A DNA stretch of 64,000 nucleotides from Desulfovibrio sp. TomC (GTDB taxonomy: Bacteria > Desulfobacterota > Desulfovibrionia > Desulfovibrionales > Desulfovibrionaceae), in the NCBI RefSeq assembly GCF_000801335.2, contig NZ_JSEH01000013.1:1-64000 (forward strand), written 5' to 3'. Within the stretch, counting starts at the first letter, position 1. Each line of letters starts with the position of its first letter. Below are positions 9,601-17,680 of the stretch, one piece after another. Below the pieces are notes generated by a model. The model had not been told where the DNA came from. It saw nothing but the letters and a program-made list of their open reading frames with translations, and did not search any database. Both the position numbers and the translations under genes were made by a program.

Positions 9601-12370
9601 TTGCATCCAGACTGTACGCGGCTTCGAAGGGGAGGCAGGCTACCGTGAAAAGCGCCTGGACAAGGTGGCGGCCGGTTGCCTGCATGGTCAGGCCGAGGTG
9701 TTGGGCCAGCGTCATCTCGGCGGGCTTTTGCAAAATACCCACGGCAGTCGCGAGTAATGACGGCAGCAGGATGATGCCGAGCACTGCCATGGTGGCCAAA
9801 AAGGGCGCGGGCGACAGGGTCCAGCCCAGCGCCAGCAGGAGTGTTAAGGCCGCAGGTTCGAGGCTGCGCCGTAGATTGTCAAAGATCTTCCAGCGTGAAA
9901 GTATGGTGAGCGGATTGCGATGCAGGCTTCCATCCGGGCCGGCAATGATCGGCGTCGCCCACCGTGCGATCTGCCAATCCCCGCGTATCCAGCGGCGACG
10001 GCGGCTGGCGTCCTCGGAGTAGCGCGACGGATATTCTTCATAGAGCCGCACGTCGCTTATAAGGCCCGACCGAGCGTAACACCCCTCCAGGAGATCGTGG
10101 CTGAGAATCCGGTTGTCCGGGAACCGTCCTCCCAGTGCCCGCTCGAAGACGTCGACCTCGTAGATTCCCTTGCCAATAAACGACCCTTCGCCGAACAGAT
10201 CCTGGTACACATCGGAAACCGCGCGGGTATAGGGGTCGATACCGCGTTCGCTAACGCACAGCCGGGCGTAGCGCGACTGGATGCCGGCGAGGCTGACCGC
10301 CACGCGCGGCTGCAAAATGCCGTAGCCGGCGACAACGCGTCCAAGCGTTTCATCGTAGCGGGCCCGGTTGAGGGGATGGGCCATGGTGGCCACGAACTGG
10401 CGGGCGGTATCCCTGGCCAGCAGCGTGTCCGTATCCAGGGTGATCACGTAGCGGACCGAGGGCAGGATCGCCGTTGCCCCGACCACCAGGGCGAAGCGTT
10501 CCCTGGGGTCGGCCTCGGGGCCGACGCGCAGCAGCCAGTTGAGGTCCGACAGCTTGCCGCGCTTGCGCTCGTATCCCATCCAGACGCGGTCCCGGGGATT
10601 GAACCGGCGCGGACGATGAAACAGGAAAAAGGCGTCGCCATGCGTCTCGCGGTACCGCACATTGAGGGCTTCGATGCCACGCCGGGCTTGCTCCACCAGG
10701 ATTGCGTCTTGCGGCAGTGTTTCCGTCGCCGCATCAACGAGGTCGGTCAGCAGGCCAAAGTGAAGATGGGCATCCCGGTTGGCCAGGAAACGGACTTCCA
10801 GGGCTTCAAGCAGGGACTCGATCGCCGGCGGACTCGTCAGCAACGTTGGGACCACAACCAGGGTGCGCAGCTCAGGCGGTATCCCGTGGGAGAAATCCAG
10901 GCGTGGCAGCAGGCTTGGCGTGGCCAGCACGGTGACCAGCCAGTTGACCAGGGCTACGGCCAGACGGCTGGTGCAGACCAGGGCCAGCAGGACGCTCAGG
11001 CCAAGCGGCCAGCCCGTCACCCCGCCAGCATACGCCGTGGCGGCTAGACTGGCCGTAAAGACGGCCGTCAGCAGCCAGATACCGCCGAGATAGAGGGCCC
11101 CGGGATACCTGCGGCCGGTGTCTCCAAACAGTTTCGCCAGGGACGGACGCATTCGGATTCGGTCGTTGAGCTGCGCCACGCCCTTGTCGATCAGGTAATA
11201 CCCGACATGGGCCTCGCGGTCGTCGCCGCCCTTTTTCGCGGCCGCTTCCCGGGCCAGCCCTATGGCCTGGCGGGCCACCTCGTTTTCAGGTTCCGGGCTG
11301 TTCCTGGCCGCCTGCTCCACCACATGGCGGTACCGATCCCTGGCGGCAAAATCCATCTGGCTGTATACGTCGCCCGGATCTTCCCGCAAGGTCTGCTCGA
11401 CCACGCTTAACGTCTCAACAAAGGTGCGCCAGTCCATGGCTCCCAGTGCCCGCAGGCTGCCGATGCTGTTGCTCATCGACACCTGATCGGTGGCTTGCAA
11501 CTGGTTCTCCAGGCGCACGAGTTGTTCGATGGTCTGGCCGGATTCGGACAACTGCTGTTCGATCCAGGTCAGCGCCAAGGCCAGAGCCGGTCCCTGCCCC
11601 TGCACGCGACGGGTGAACTCCGCCACAAAGGAACTGTCCATCGGGGGCTTGGACCGGGCCATGTCGGCGATGGCCAAAATCATGTCCTTGGGCGTTTTGG
11701 CCGCGACCTCGGTGATCTGGTCGGCCCACTGGCCGGCAAGGTGTCGATCAGCCTTGTGCGTGGCAATCCGGGCGGCGACTCGCCTGAGATTTTCGATCAG
11801 GGCCAGACGCAGCATGATGGGAATAGCCCAGAGTTCTCCCAATTGAAGGGTCGTCGTCGTTTGGTAGGCGGCGACGAAATTGTCCAGATTCTCCGGATCC
11901 ACCCGGCCATCGTTATGGGAGATCACCTCCAGGGCGAGATCATAAACTCGAGGCAGTCCGGCCGAGGGACCTTTTCGCAAACGGGGCAGCTCGCGGCTGT
12001 AGCCTTTGGGCAGATGCCGCTTGGCTGTGCGGATCTGTTCCTCGATCAGATAGAAGTTGTCGAGCAGCCATTCCCCAGCCGGGGTAATGCGGCGCTCGAC
12101 CTTGACGGCCTCGGTAAGGAGGTTGCGGACCCCGAGCAGAACGCGTTCATTGGCAGCCAGCCGGCTCAGCAGGCGTTCCTGGGGGCGGCCAGGGCGCAGG
12201 GTATGCGAAGCCGCCAGGGCCTTGCCGTGGAGGGCCATCTGGTCGGCGCTGAGCAACTCCGACCGCAGCGGCGGCTCGTCAGTGAGGTCTTTACGTGCGG
12301 GACCGTTTCCGGCCTGGAGCGATGGCGATCCAAGCAAAGCTCGGCGAAGCGTCGTCATGCGAAACATCAT
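3602..12370 (-). CDS. ndvB: Cyclic beta-1,2-glucan synthase (GT84 / GH94)
   Basis: A giant inner-membrane enzyme of the NdvB/ChvB family that makes cyclic beta-1,2-glucan from UDP-glucose for export to the periplasm (osmoadaptation, host interaction). Numbered from the GTG at 12391 it is 2929 residues, the family's usual size. After a long cytoplasmic N-terminal region, membrane segments occur at about 430-495. The GT84 synthase domain (about 500-830) has a TLDTDT motif at 651-656 and RRRRWIRGDW at 797-806. More membrane segments follow (about 840-1060), then a glucoamylase-like region, and the C-terminal half is GH94 with the GDWNDGMN catalytic-type motif that controls chain length. The ATG at 12370 has an AAAGGA site about 10 nt upstream; the GTG at 12391 has none. 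No ndvA-type exporter is adjacent. It stands alone between two tRNA-Arg relics. Confidence 0.92.
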   Translation of the reverse strand: MMFRMTTLRRALLGSPSLQAGNGPARKDLTDEPPLRSELLSADQMALHGKALAASHTLRPGRPQERLLSRLAANERVLLGVRNLLTEAVKVERRITPAGEWLLDNFYLIEEQIRTAKRHLPKGYSRELPRLRKGPSAGLPRVYDLALEVISHNDGRVDPENLDNFVAAYQTTTTLQLGELWAIPIMLRLALIENLRRVAARIATHKADRHLAGQWADQITEVAAKTPKDMILAIADMARSKPPMDSSFVAEFTRRVQGQGPALALALTWIEQQLSESGQTIEQLVRLENQLQATDQVSMSNSIGSLRALGAMDWRTFVETLSVVEQTLREDPGDVYSQMDFAARDRYRHVVEQAARNSPEPENEVARQAIGLAREAAAKKGGDDREAHVGYYLIDKGVAQLNDRIRMRPSLAKLFGDTGRRYPGALYLGGIWLLTAVFTASLAATAYAGGVTGWPLGLSVLLALVCTSRLAVALVNWLVTVLATPSLLPRLDFSHGIPPELRTLVVVPTLLTSPPAIESLLEALEVRFLANRDAHLHFGLLTDLVDAATETLPQDAILVEQARRGIEALNVRYRETHGDAFFLFHRPRRFNPRDRVWMGYERKRGKLSDLNWLLRVGPEADPRERFALVVGATAILPSVRYVITLDTDTLLARDTARQFVATMAHPLNRARYDETLGRVVAGYGILQPRVAVSLAGIQSRYARLCVSERGIDPYTRAVSDVYQDLFGEGSFIGKGIYEVDVFERALGGRFPDNRILSHDLLEGCYARSGLISDVRLYEEYPSRYSEDASRRRRWIRGDWQIARWATPIIAGPDGSLHRNPLTILSRWKIFDNLRRSLEPAALTLLLALGWTLSPAPFLATMAVLGIILLPSLLATAVGILQKPAEMTLAQHLGLTMQATGRHLVQALFTVACLPFEAAYSLDAILRTLWRLLVTRRRLLEWNPSGSPNRRVVTSLAGSCRAMWTGPVLAAAVAATLWFLRPDVLAVAVPVAALWCISPVVAWWISRPLTRREARLTDGQTLFLRQIARKTWSFFETFVGADENWLPPDNFQEQPAPVIAHRTSPTNMGFSLLANLTAYDFGYITAGKCLDRTGHGLRAMDSLERYRGHFYNWYDTLSRTPLSPRYISSVDSGNLAGHLLTLGQGLRALADDPIVGPRLFVGIADTVRVLLDVARKTEPDLAEQLERLQPDLTAGPWPESLEATRALLERLAVVAAQTAAAIEAGNTSVGSPLRWWGQAFIEQCRDGLDELSLLAPWTSLLSSPHRPRDISGLDGLATVRQIAVLAQTYLPDLERRLAQEATPQLQTWFDALRPCLVKAGRRATERMALLETLAGQADALARMEYGFLFDKPRQLLSIGYNVSDHRQDASYYDLLASEARFSSFVAIAQGELPQESWFALGRLFTTTGGEPILLSWSGSMFEYLMPLLVMPMYENTLLDQTCRAAVASQIEYGKQVGTPWGISECGYNAIDVHQNYQYRAFGVPGLGLKRGLSEDLVIAPYATALALMVAPQQACANLEQLAAAGFEGPYGFYEAVDYTASRLPHGQTSAVVRSFMAHHQGMSLLSLSYQLLGRPMQQRFAAQPQFQATMLLLQERVPKTTAVLAHTTELAELGPGGGTDMPMRVFPSPDTPFPEVQLLSNGRYHVMLTNAGGGSSRWKDLAVTRWREDGACDNWGSFCYIQDVDNGSFWSTTYQPTRRRSKEFETIFSEGRAEFRCRHNDLDAYTEVVVSPEDDIEVRRITITNRSRRRRIIDVTSYAEVVLAPPAADALHPAFSNLFVQTEIIPEQRAILCTRRPRSLGEPSPCLLHLMAAHEATVGSISYETDRMRFIGRGNTVADPQAVSDAPGPLSDSQGSVLDPIVAIRYRITIEPEQSATINIVSGVGENRDVALDLVEKYQDRRLADRVFDLAWTHSQVLLRQINATQADAQLYCRIAGSILYANASLRAEPALLQNTQGQSGLWGYSISGDLPIVLLQIEDPANLDLVRQLVQAHAYWRLKGLAVDLVIWNMDHAGYRQLLTDQIMSLIAAGIEADLADRPGGIFVRSIDQIATEDRVLFQTVARAILTDSRGTLSDQADGRPMPGVGVLPLIPTRTNRSEPVPVAPLPRHDLTFYNGLGGFTPDGREYVITTASRQLTPAPWVNVLANPNFGTVISESGSAYTWSENAHEFRLTPWGNDPVSDGEGEAFYLRDEERGHYWSPTPLPCRGATPYVTRHGFGYSVFEHTERGIRSELWVYVAMDAAIKFSVLKVRNDSGRSRRISATGYAEWVLGDLRSKTAMHVVTDIDSETGALFARNPYNTEFRNRTAFFDVDETMRTVSGDRLEFLGRNGTLRAPAAMTRRHLSGRVGPALDPCGALQVAFDLAAGQEREIVFRLGVGRDADEARALVLRFRGSTAARNALDVAWQHWTHTLGAVHVETPDPALNVLANGWLLYQTLACRLWARSATYQSGGAFGFRDQLQDVMALIHARPHLVREHLLLCAAHQFEEGDVQHWWHPPVGRGVRTRCSDDYLWLPLAACRYVQATGDIGVLDEPVHFLLGRTLGEEEESSYDLPGRSELTASLYEHCTRAIANGLRFGAHGLPLMGSGDWNDGMNLVGEKGAGESVWLGFFLFEVLRQFEPLAAKRGDMAFAQRCQTHAGELRRNLDVHGWDGQWYRRAYFDDGTPLGSSNNPECRIDSIAQSWSVLSGGGDAGRSHQAMEALEALLVDREHGLIKLLTPPFDTSSLQPGYIKGYVPGVRENGGQYTHAAIWAAMAFAQMGDARRAWELFALINPINHGRSEAETALYKVEPYVVAADVYASAPHVGRGGWSWYTGSAAWMYRLIVESLLGVRLEGDRLRFELCLPQHWEGFTMHYRYLETVYHIVVMKADGESGPMRVIADGVEQTDKSVPLLDDHREHAVKIHIGCGSACGTPTSHLDA

Positions 12371-12815
12371 AAGCGAGGAATCCTTTGCCACTGCGCGGAA
12401 AAACCAGAAGAGGCAAGAAGTCTGGATGGTTATGAGAATATCGGCAGCGCGTCAGCGCAACTGCCGGCTCCAATGCTGGTCCTCTCTCGGCAGCAGGGGG
12501 GTGGCCAACGTGATCTGACTGCTAAAGGACAGGAGAAGGTGTTTTCGTGGATGCCTCTCGTAGCAAAGGCACTGGAATAAGCGGCATTGAAACAAGTAAA
12601 GCACTGGAATATAGATATAAACTTCGATGCGATGCCGCAGTGGCTCTGCAAAATCGAAGTGATAACTACAAAATAATATCCAATATAAAACACATTTTCA
12701 GCGAAGATATGTCAAGGATATTTTTAAAAATAAAACAAGGTTCGATGAGTTGTTTCGTGATAAAGTGATATAATATATGGTGTTAAGTCGATTGTGTCCT
12801 GGGTCGCTGTGACGG
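12371..12815. other. AT-rich intergenic stretch
   Basis: About 440 bp upstream of the glucan synthase. The part from 12540 to 12790 is strikingly AT-rich compared with the flanks. The ndvB promoter should lie here. I see no convincing gene. Confidence 0.4.
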
Positions 12816-13088
12816 TTGGTTGAGGATTACGATTTTCCCCGGTCGAGGCTCTCTCACCCGATCAGCACTCAGGATGTCCCCGGTTTGGATGCCGGCGGCA
12901 TGCATGAAATCGCCGCTTGCCCGAACATAAAAAGTAGCCGCCGGGTTGCTGATGAGCAGTTCGTTGAGGTCAAAGAAGAAGCAAAAGAGATGGATGACCT
13001 GGTTGGTAAGGCCCTAAAACTTGTTGACCAAAAGCTCGAAGATTTCGCGAAAGCCAACAGTCTGGCTCCCTCAAAATACGAAAAATGA
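12816..13088 (+). CDS. Hypothetical protein, possibly the 3' end of an island gene
   Basis: A 90-residue frame from a TTG. Only the C-terminal half looks protein-like: an acidic/basic helical stretch with EEAKEMDDLVGKALKLVDQ, ending in KYEK just before the direct repeats that precede the tRNA-Arg fragment. The matching position upstream of the 28.2-kb copy shows a related DNA tail, so this may be the decayed 3' end of a gene native to the integrating element. I recognise no family, no ribosome site supports the start, and it may not be expressed. Confidence 0.25.
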   Translation: MVEDYDFPRSRLSHPISTQDVPGLDAGGMHEIAACPNIKSSRRVADEQFVEVKEEAKEMDDLVGKALKLVDQKLEDFAKANSLAPSKYEK

Positions 13089-13094
13089 CCGCGC

Positions 13095-13222
13095 TTTTGG
13101 TCTATTTTTGGTCTAGTGACGATGGAAAAGGACGGGATAAGCGGGGCAGCGGTGGGCAAGTAATAGACTAAAATGACGAGGATTTTTTAAAAAAGTACAA
13201 GGATTGCGAGGGCTTTTCGACC
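13095..13222 (+). repeat. Arm-like repeat region, copy 1 (upstream of tRNA-Arg relic)
   Basis: Starts with two tandem TTTTGGTCTA-type units (13095-13116) and continues to the tRNA fragment. It aligns along its whole length with 28097-28222, with only scattered differences. The paired short repeats next to a tRNA 3' end look like arm-type recombinase sites; that role is inferred. Confidence 0.6.
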
Positions 13223-13269
13223 GCCTTCTAAGCAGACGGCCACAGGTTCGAATCCTGTCGGGCGCACCA
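13223..13269 (+). tRNA. 3' half of tRNA-Arg(UCU), attachment-site relic (copy 2)
   Basis: Same structure as copy 1: anticodon loop CTTCTAA, T arm ACAGG/CCTGT, acceptor strand CGGGCGC and CCA. No 5' half is present. It marks the end of the ndvB block and the start of the NHL block. Confidence 0.8.
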
Positions 13270-13281
13270 GAATAAAATCAA

Positions 13282-13313
13282 GGGGTTAGGTCGTTTTCGG
13301 CCTGACCCCTTTT
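13282..13313 (+). terminator. Intrinsic terminator after tRNA-Arg relic, copy 2
   Basis: A 12-bp stem (13282-13293 with 13298-13309), TTTT loop and a T run. Identical in design to the one at 2973. Confidence 0.75.
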
Positions 13314-13395
13314 GTCATGTGGATAACCGGGCTGGATAACATCTTGGTCAACCATACGGGATGACGCGGGAATTTTGGATAACATTCGGGCAGAC
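13314..13395 (+). repeat. GGATAAC module, copy 2
   Basis: GGATAAC (third copy GGATGAC) at 13321, 13334, 13359 and 13377, with the same 13/25/18 spacing as copies 1 and 3. Confidence 0.7.
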
Positions 13396-13800
13396 GTTGG
13401 CCGTGCTTGGGCAGGCGGCAGGAACGTCGGATCCCGAAAATTTCTCTACGCCTTCGGAATTGCGCGCGTTCGCCAACCTGAGAGACGGTTGACCGGCCGG
13501 TCGCCTCTCTTGCCTGGCCTGCCCCGTCCAGGCGGCACGCATCCTCCCTCCCGTTGCCGGTGCAACGCTTTTCCCATCCCGAGCGACGCTGGGCTGTCCC
13601 TGAATTCCCTTACGCAAGATCACGGATTTTACTGACAGCTTTTCAACACATGTTGGTGTTAACGATCCCAGAGAATAACGATGCCATCAGGAAAATCGGG
13701 GGAGGGATAACTGCCGGTTCTTCCCGCACGCCGCTGCGGCCTTGTCGACGGCACGCCGCTTATGCTTTCTTCGCATGCAAACTCTGAAGAGGTACAAGCC

Positions 13801-15600
13801 ATGAAAAACAATGGAAGGCACAGCTTGCTTTGCGTCTCGATGCTCCTTGCTTTCATCCTGTGGACAGCCGTGCCCAGTGCTGCAAAACCACTGAGTTTTT
13901 CAAGGGCAGCGCCCGTCAATACCAGCCAGTTCACCTACGGCGTGGGAACGGCCAAAAACGCCGTCGTCAAAAGCGACGGCACGATGTACATTCTCAATGT
14001 AACGTATAACGAAATAGAGAAACGCGATAGCGCAGGAAACTGGACAACCATCGCCGGCCCAGACACAAGTATCGGTGTCATGGAAAATATGATCGCCGTT
14101 GATTCTTCAGGAACGATATACTCGCCTGACAGTACCAACAGTCGCATTCTCGTCAGGGACGGCAACGGCAACTGGACCACGATTGGCTCCAGCGGCTCGG
14201 GACTCGGTGCGTTTTCCACCCCGCACGGCATCGCGGTGGACAGCGCCGGACAACTCTACGTCGCCGACAGCGGCAACAACCGCATCCAGGTCCGCGACAC
14301 CTCCAATCAATGGACGTCCTACGGCTCCTATGGCACGACCACCGGCAAATTCAGTTTTCCATGCGGCGTCACCGTGGACGGCTCCGGCAACATCTACGTG
14401 GCCGACACCAGCAACAATCGCATCCAGATCCGTGACGCCTCGACCGGGACGTGGTCGACGTTCGGCTCTTCTGGCTCTGGCACGGGACAGTTCTATTGGC
14501 CGGAAAGCATCGCCGTGGACGGATCGGGCAACATCTACGTCTCCGACAACTACAATGGCCGCATTCAAGTCCGCGACACATCCGGTTCTTGGACCGCCAC
14601 CGCCTACAGCACCTTTCCGAACCTCTATAGTCTGGCCCTGGACAGTTCCGGGAACATCCTCGTCGCCAGCAATGACAGTGTGTTTGTCGGCACCATGGCG
14701 ACGGAAGGCGTCTGGCCGATACTGTGGGGCAGCACAAGCAGCGCGGTAGGTTATTTTTCCAACCCCGCCGGTCTGGCCACGGATACTTCCGGCAACCTCT
14801 ATCTCGCCGACATGCTCCACCACCGCATTCAAATACGGGATACCACCGGCAACTGGACGGCCACCGGCAGCGAGGGCTACGGCCTCGGAGAATTTCTCGC
14901 CCCCAATGGCGTCGCCGTGGACACCGCCGGCAATGTCTACGTAGCCGATACCGTCAACAACCGCCTCCAGATCCGCGACGCCTCAGGTATCTGGTCGAGC
15001 ATCGGCGAAAATGGCACCGGTCTCGGACAGTTCTTTCACCCCACCGGCATTACCGTGGATACTTCCGGCAACCTGTATGTCGCCGACGCGGGGAACAACC
15101 GCCTCCAGGTTCGCGACACGAACGGCACCTGGACGGCCATCACCACCCCCGGCTCGGACCTCGGGAGTTTCTCCTCGCCAAACAGCCTGACGCTGCGCGC
15201 CGGCAAACTCTACGTCACGGACAAGTACAACAACCGTGTCCTGGTCCGTGACGTCGCAGGCAATTGGACGGCCATCGGGTCGGAAGGCACGGCGCTTGGC
15301 CAGTTCAAATCACCCTCCGGCGTGGCCGTGGACGCCGCCGGCAACCTCTATGTCGCCGACTCGGACAACAATCGCCTCCAGGTCCGCGACGTCTCGGGCA
15401 ACTGGACACGCTACGGCGGCGGCGATTCCGGTTCGGCCGCCGGCAGGGACGACGGGCAATTCCATACTCCGGTAGGCCTTGCCATCAGCAATGCCGGCGT
15501 ATTGTACGTGGCCGACTCCGATAACAACCGCATCGAAGCGGCCGAGATCGCCAAGCCGACGACATCCGTTGCCCCTATGCTTATGTTGTTGTTGCAGTAG
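13801..15600 (+). CDS. Exported NHL-repeat protein
   Basis: A predicted secreted beta-propeller protein of 599 residues. A signal peptide (positive MKNNGRH, hydrophobic core, cleavage near AVPSAAK) is followed almost entirely by NHL repeats of about 48-50 residues. Each has the pattern G-x-G-x-F-x-x-P-x-G-[IV]-A-V-D-x-[SA]-G-N-[IL]-Y-V-A-D-[ST]-x-N-N-R-[IL]-Q-[VI]-R-D. I count roughly ten, enough for one six-blade propeller and part of another. The ATG at 13801 has a GAAGAGG site 7 nt upstream, so I reject the upstream in-frame start at 13762. NHL propellers usually bind proteins, carbohydrate or RNA; the ligand is not predictable here. The C-terminus ends in a short hydrophobic tail (MLMLLLQ). 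It is monocistronic, alone in its block. Confidence 0.85.
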   Translation: MKNNGRHSLLCVSMLLAFILWTAVPSAAKPLSFSRAAPVNTSQFTYGVGTAKNAVVKSDGTMYILNVTYNEIEKRDSAGNWTTIAGPDTSIGVMENMIAVDSSGTIYSPDSTNSRILVRDGNGNWTTIGSSGSGLGAFSTPHGIAVDSAGQLYVADSGNNRIQVRDTSNQWTSYGSYGTTTGKFSFPCGVTVDGSGNIYVADTSNNRIQIRDASTGTWSTFGSSGSGTGQFYWPESIAVDGSGNIYVSDNYNGRIQVRDTSGSWTATAYSTFPNLYSLALDSSGNILVASNDSVFVGTMATEGVWPILWGSTSSAVGYFSNPAGLATDTSGNLYLADMLHHRIQIRDTTGNWTATGSEGYGLGEFLAPNGVAVDTAGNVYVADTVNNRLQIRDASGIWSSIGENGTGLGQFFHPTGITVDTSGNLYVADAGNNRLQVRDTNGTWTAITTPGSDLGSFSSPNSLTLRAGKLYVTDKYNNRVLVRDVAGNWTAIGSEGTALGQFKSPSGVAVDAAGNLYVADSDNNRLQVRDVSGNWTRYGGGDSGSAAGRDDGQFHTPVGLAISNAGVLYVADSDNNRIEAAEIAKPTTSVAPMLMLLLQ

Positions 15601-16018
15601 CTGCCGCCGTAGGAAATGGGCTTCCGTTTCACAGGGAAGATCCCACCCCCGTGCACTTCCGTCGGGATTGTCTCGCCGTTGACGCGGTAATCCGGTGTTG
15701 CAGCCCGGTAGCTGCCATTTGGGCCGGCTGCGGGAGGCCGTAGACGTCCTTAGGAAGACCGGACCGTCTCGCCAGCAGATGGCTGCGAGCGACTGGAAAA
15801 CTTTCTGGCATGGCGACACGGACCCCGGCAGTCTTCACGCTGGCCCTCGGGGGCGCGCTTGACCACAAATGGATGTTCTGAAGAGTAGAATTCTCTCGTT
15901 AACCCGGTGGGCCTGGCCCATTTTTCGTGTGGATAACCGGGGTGGATACCATTTTGGCCGGGCCGACGAAAAAGCGAGGAATTTCAAGGGGGCTTGGGAT
16001 GGATAACAGGGGGCACAT
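15601..16018. other. Intergenic region with decayed repeat module
   Basis: No gene I can support. On the minus strand around 15600-15720 one frame has protein-like composition (contains NGETIPTEVHGGG) but is interrupted upstream, so it may be a remnant. The right part is the decayed GGATAAC module. Confidence 0.4.
15897..16012 (+). repeat. Decayed tRNA-terminator/GGATAAC module
   Basis: A hairpin-like TGGGCCTGGCCCA plus T run is followed by GGATAAC at 15931 and GGATACC at 15944 (the same 13-nt spacing), then divergent sequence with another GGATAAC near 16001. It aligns with the region just downstream of the tRNA-Arg relics. No tRNA part remains. Confidence 0.5.
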
Positions 16019-17260
16019 TCAGGTGTAACCCTCCCTTAAAATGTCTGCTGGTCGCATCCTTGTGGCAACTTTTCCCAGCAGAAAAGCTGCAACGAGGCCT
16101 GTGACAATCGAGCAGGCCAGGGCTGCGGTCACCAATTTCCACGAAAGCTGAATCGGCAGCTGGATTGCCTGGTTGGCCAACGCTCCGATCTTCACCGACG
16201 CAGGGACTGGGTTGAGTTCCCAGGCCGTATTCATCGGAATGGAAAGTGTCCCGATGCAATAGGCTCCGAGATACCCGAGCCCTATGCCGATCAGCCCTCC
16301 GAGCAGACATTGGACCATGGCTTCCCCCAGAAGCTGCCCCTGAACATCCTTCCCTGTCCACCCGACCGCCTTGAGCACCCCGATTTCAGGAAGACGCTCC
16401 CCAAGACTGGCCAGCATGGATTTGAGGATGAGCAGGATCGCGCCCACCAAGGCGATCAGCGAGGCCACGACGGAGAACTTGCCGGTGATCACCGAAACGC
16501 CGCCCATCAGTTCCAGAAAGCTGTCGGAACTGCTGGCCGACAAGCCTGGAAACGCGGCCAGGACTTTCTGTTGTACAGCTCCTTGCATGGCGGGATCACG
16601 CAGCCGTAAGTAAACCACGTTGATCGGGGCCTGCGCCTCGGGAAGCAGCGACTGGGCATCGGCAAGCCGCAGGTAAATATTGGCCGCAGCAACCTGTGCG
16701 CCTTCGCGTATCTCCAGCATGCCGACGACGGCAAAAGGCTTGCCCCCAATCTCCAGGGAATCACCCAGGTGGATGCCGCGAAACTTGGCGAAGTGTTTTT
16801 CCACCAGGGCCTCGCCGGCCTGCTGCGGCGCATGGCCTTGGCTTGTCCACTGCGTCAGGTGCACAGGCCCAAGGTCGGGCTGTGCGGTATCCAACCCCAT
16901 GATCGTTCGGAATCCTCCCGAGACAAACTCCCAGAGCAAAAGGGAGCCGGAAGCGGCGGCAACACCATCCACGCGGCTCAAGGCGTCAAACTCCTCAACG
17001 GATATGACCTGATTGGAAAAAGGCAGTTTGATGCCCCGCATGGACAGGGTCCCTTGGCCGAGCTGCCGGTTCTTTTCAGCGCGCTGCACGACCAGATCAG
17101 CACCCAGATTTTCGAAGGGGAGGCTGACCGCTTTCTGGTAACCGGCAGAAACCGCGTTGATGGACACAAAGAGCCCGACCCCGACGGCTATGCCCAGGAT
17201 GTTGAGAAGCGTTCGGTGCGACCTGTGCCGCAATTCATGTACAATGTAGGAATAGCGCAT
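16019..17260 (-). CDS. MacB/LolE-type ABC exporter permease
   Basis: A 413-residue inner-membrane permease with an N-terminal membrane helix (about 15-38), a large periplasmic MacB_PCD-like domain (about 40-250) and a C-terminal FtsX domain with three helices (about 265-290, 315-350, 375-400). Its N-terminus closely resembles that of the permease at 18335-19585 (both MR[YF]SY, then GADL or GADI), so the two are paralogues and may form a LolC/LolE-like heterodimer driven by the ATPase at 17677-18342. It is the last gene of the ten-gene operon. Substrate unknown; such exporters move lipoproteins, peptides or drugs. Confidence 0.85.
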   Translation of the reverse strand: MRYSYIVHELRHRSHRTLLNILGIAVGVGLFVSINAVSAGYQKAVSLPFENLGADLVVQRAEKNRQLGQGTLSMRGIKLPFSNQVISVEEFDALSRVDGVAAASGSLLLWEFVSGGFRTIMGLDTAQPDLGPVHLTQWTSQGHAPQQAGEALVEKHFAKFRGIHLGDSLEIGGKPFAVVGMLEIREGAQVAAANIYLRLADAQSLLPEAQAPINVVYLRLRDPAMQGAVQQKVLAAFPGLSASSSDSFLELMGGVSVITGKFSVVASLIALVGAILLILKSMLASLGERLPEIGVLKAVGWTGKDVQGQLLGEAMVQCLLGGLIGIGLGYLGAYCIGTLSIPMNTAWELNPVPASVKIGALANQAIQLPIQLSWKLVTAALACSIVTGLVAAFLLGKVATRMRPADILREGYT

Positions 17261-17275
17261 GCCGATGGCCCCGCT

Positions 17276-17680
17276 TCAATTTTGCTTCGTGACCATATCA
17301 AGCGCCTTGGTCAGGAGTTCAAGCGTCCACTTCCCCTGAAACATGGCTGGCCCAGCTCCACTGGGGAAACCGGAAAAGGTGCACGGTGCGCCGTCAATTT
17401 CCATGGTTTCCTTGCCGTTGATCCAGATCACAAGAGGGACATGGCGCGTGACACCCATTTTGGCCATGAAATCCTCTCCTTCTCGACTTTCAAAATCATG
17501 CCAGCGGACAGTGAGCCTGTCGTCATAAGTGGCCAAGAGATCTTTCATATTGTTGAGTGTCGGTCGCAGGGGACCATGATTCATGAAAAGGACATCGATC
17601 ACCGCCGGGCCAGAGGCCTTGGCCAGCCCAGGCAACACCAGGGACAGCACCATGGCCGCAATGACAACGACTTTGTTCAT
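17276..17680 (-). CDS. Exported thioredoxin-fold-like small protein without CxxC
   Basis: 134 residues with a signal peptide (MNKVVVIAAMVLSLVLPGLA, cleavage after AKA). The mature part looks like a thioredoxin fold: a beta strand VIDVLFMN, then at the active-site position HGPLRP instead of CxxC, a helix, TVRWHDFES, and HVPLVIWING, which recalls the cis-Pro strand. Only one cysteine (GAPC) remains in the mature protein, so disulfide exchange is unlikely. The ATG overlaps the stop codon of the upstream ATPase gene, and the permease gene follows 15 bp downstream, so it is probably an accessory subunit of this exporter. I do not recognise a named family; the fold call is inference from pattern. 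Confidence 0.65.
   Translation of the reverse strand: MNKVVVIAAMVLSLVLPGLAKASGPAVIDVLFMNHGPLRPTLNNMKDLLATYDDRLTVRWHDFESREGEDFMAKMGVTRHVPLVIWINGKETMEIDGAPCTFSGFPSGAGPAMFQGKWTLELLTKALDMVTKQN

Noticed and set aside
12547-12768. 73-codon plus-strand frame in AT-rich DNA
   Set aside because: No ribosome site, no domain, and overlaps the probable promoter region of the glucan synthase gene.
14200-15580. Regular repeats considered as a CRISPR array
   Set aside because: The periodicity is about 150 bp and in frame, coding NHL blades, with no short identical repeats and unique spacers.
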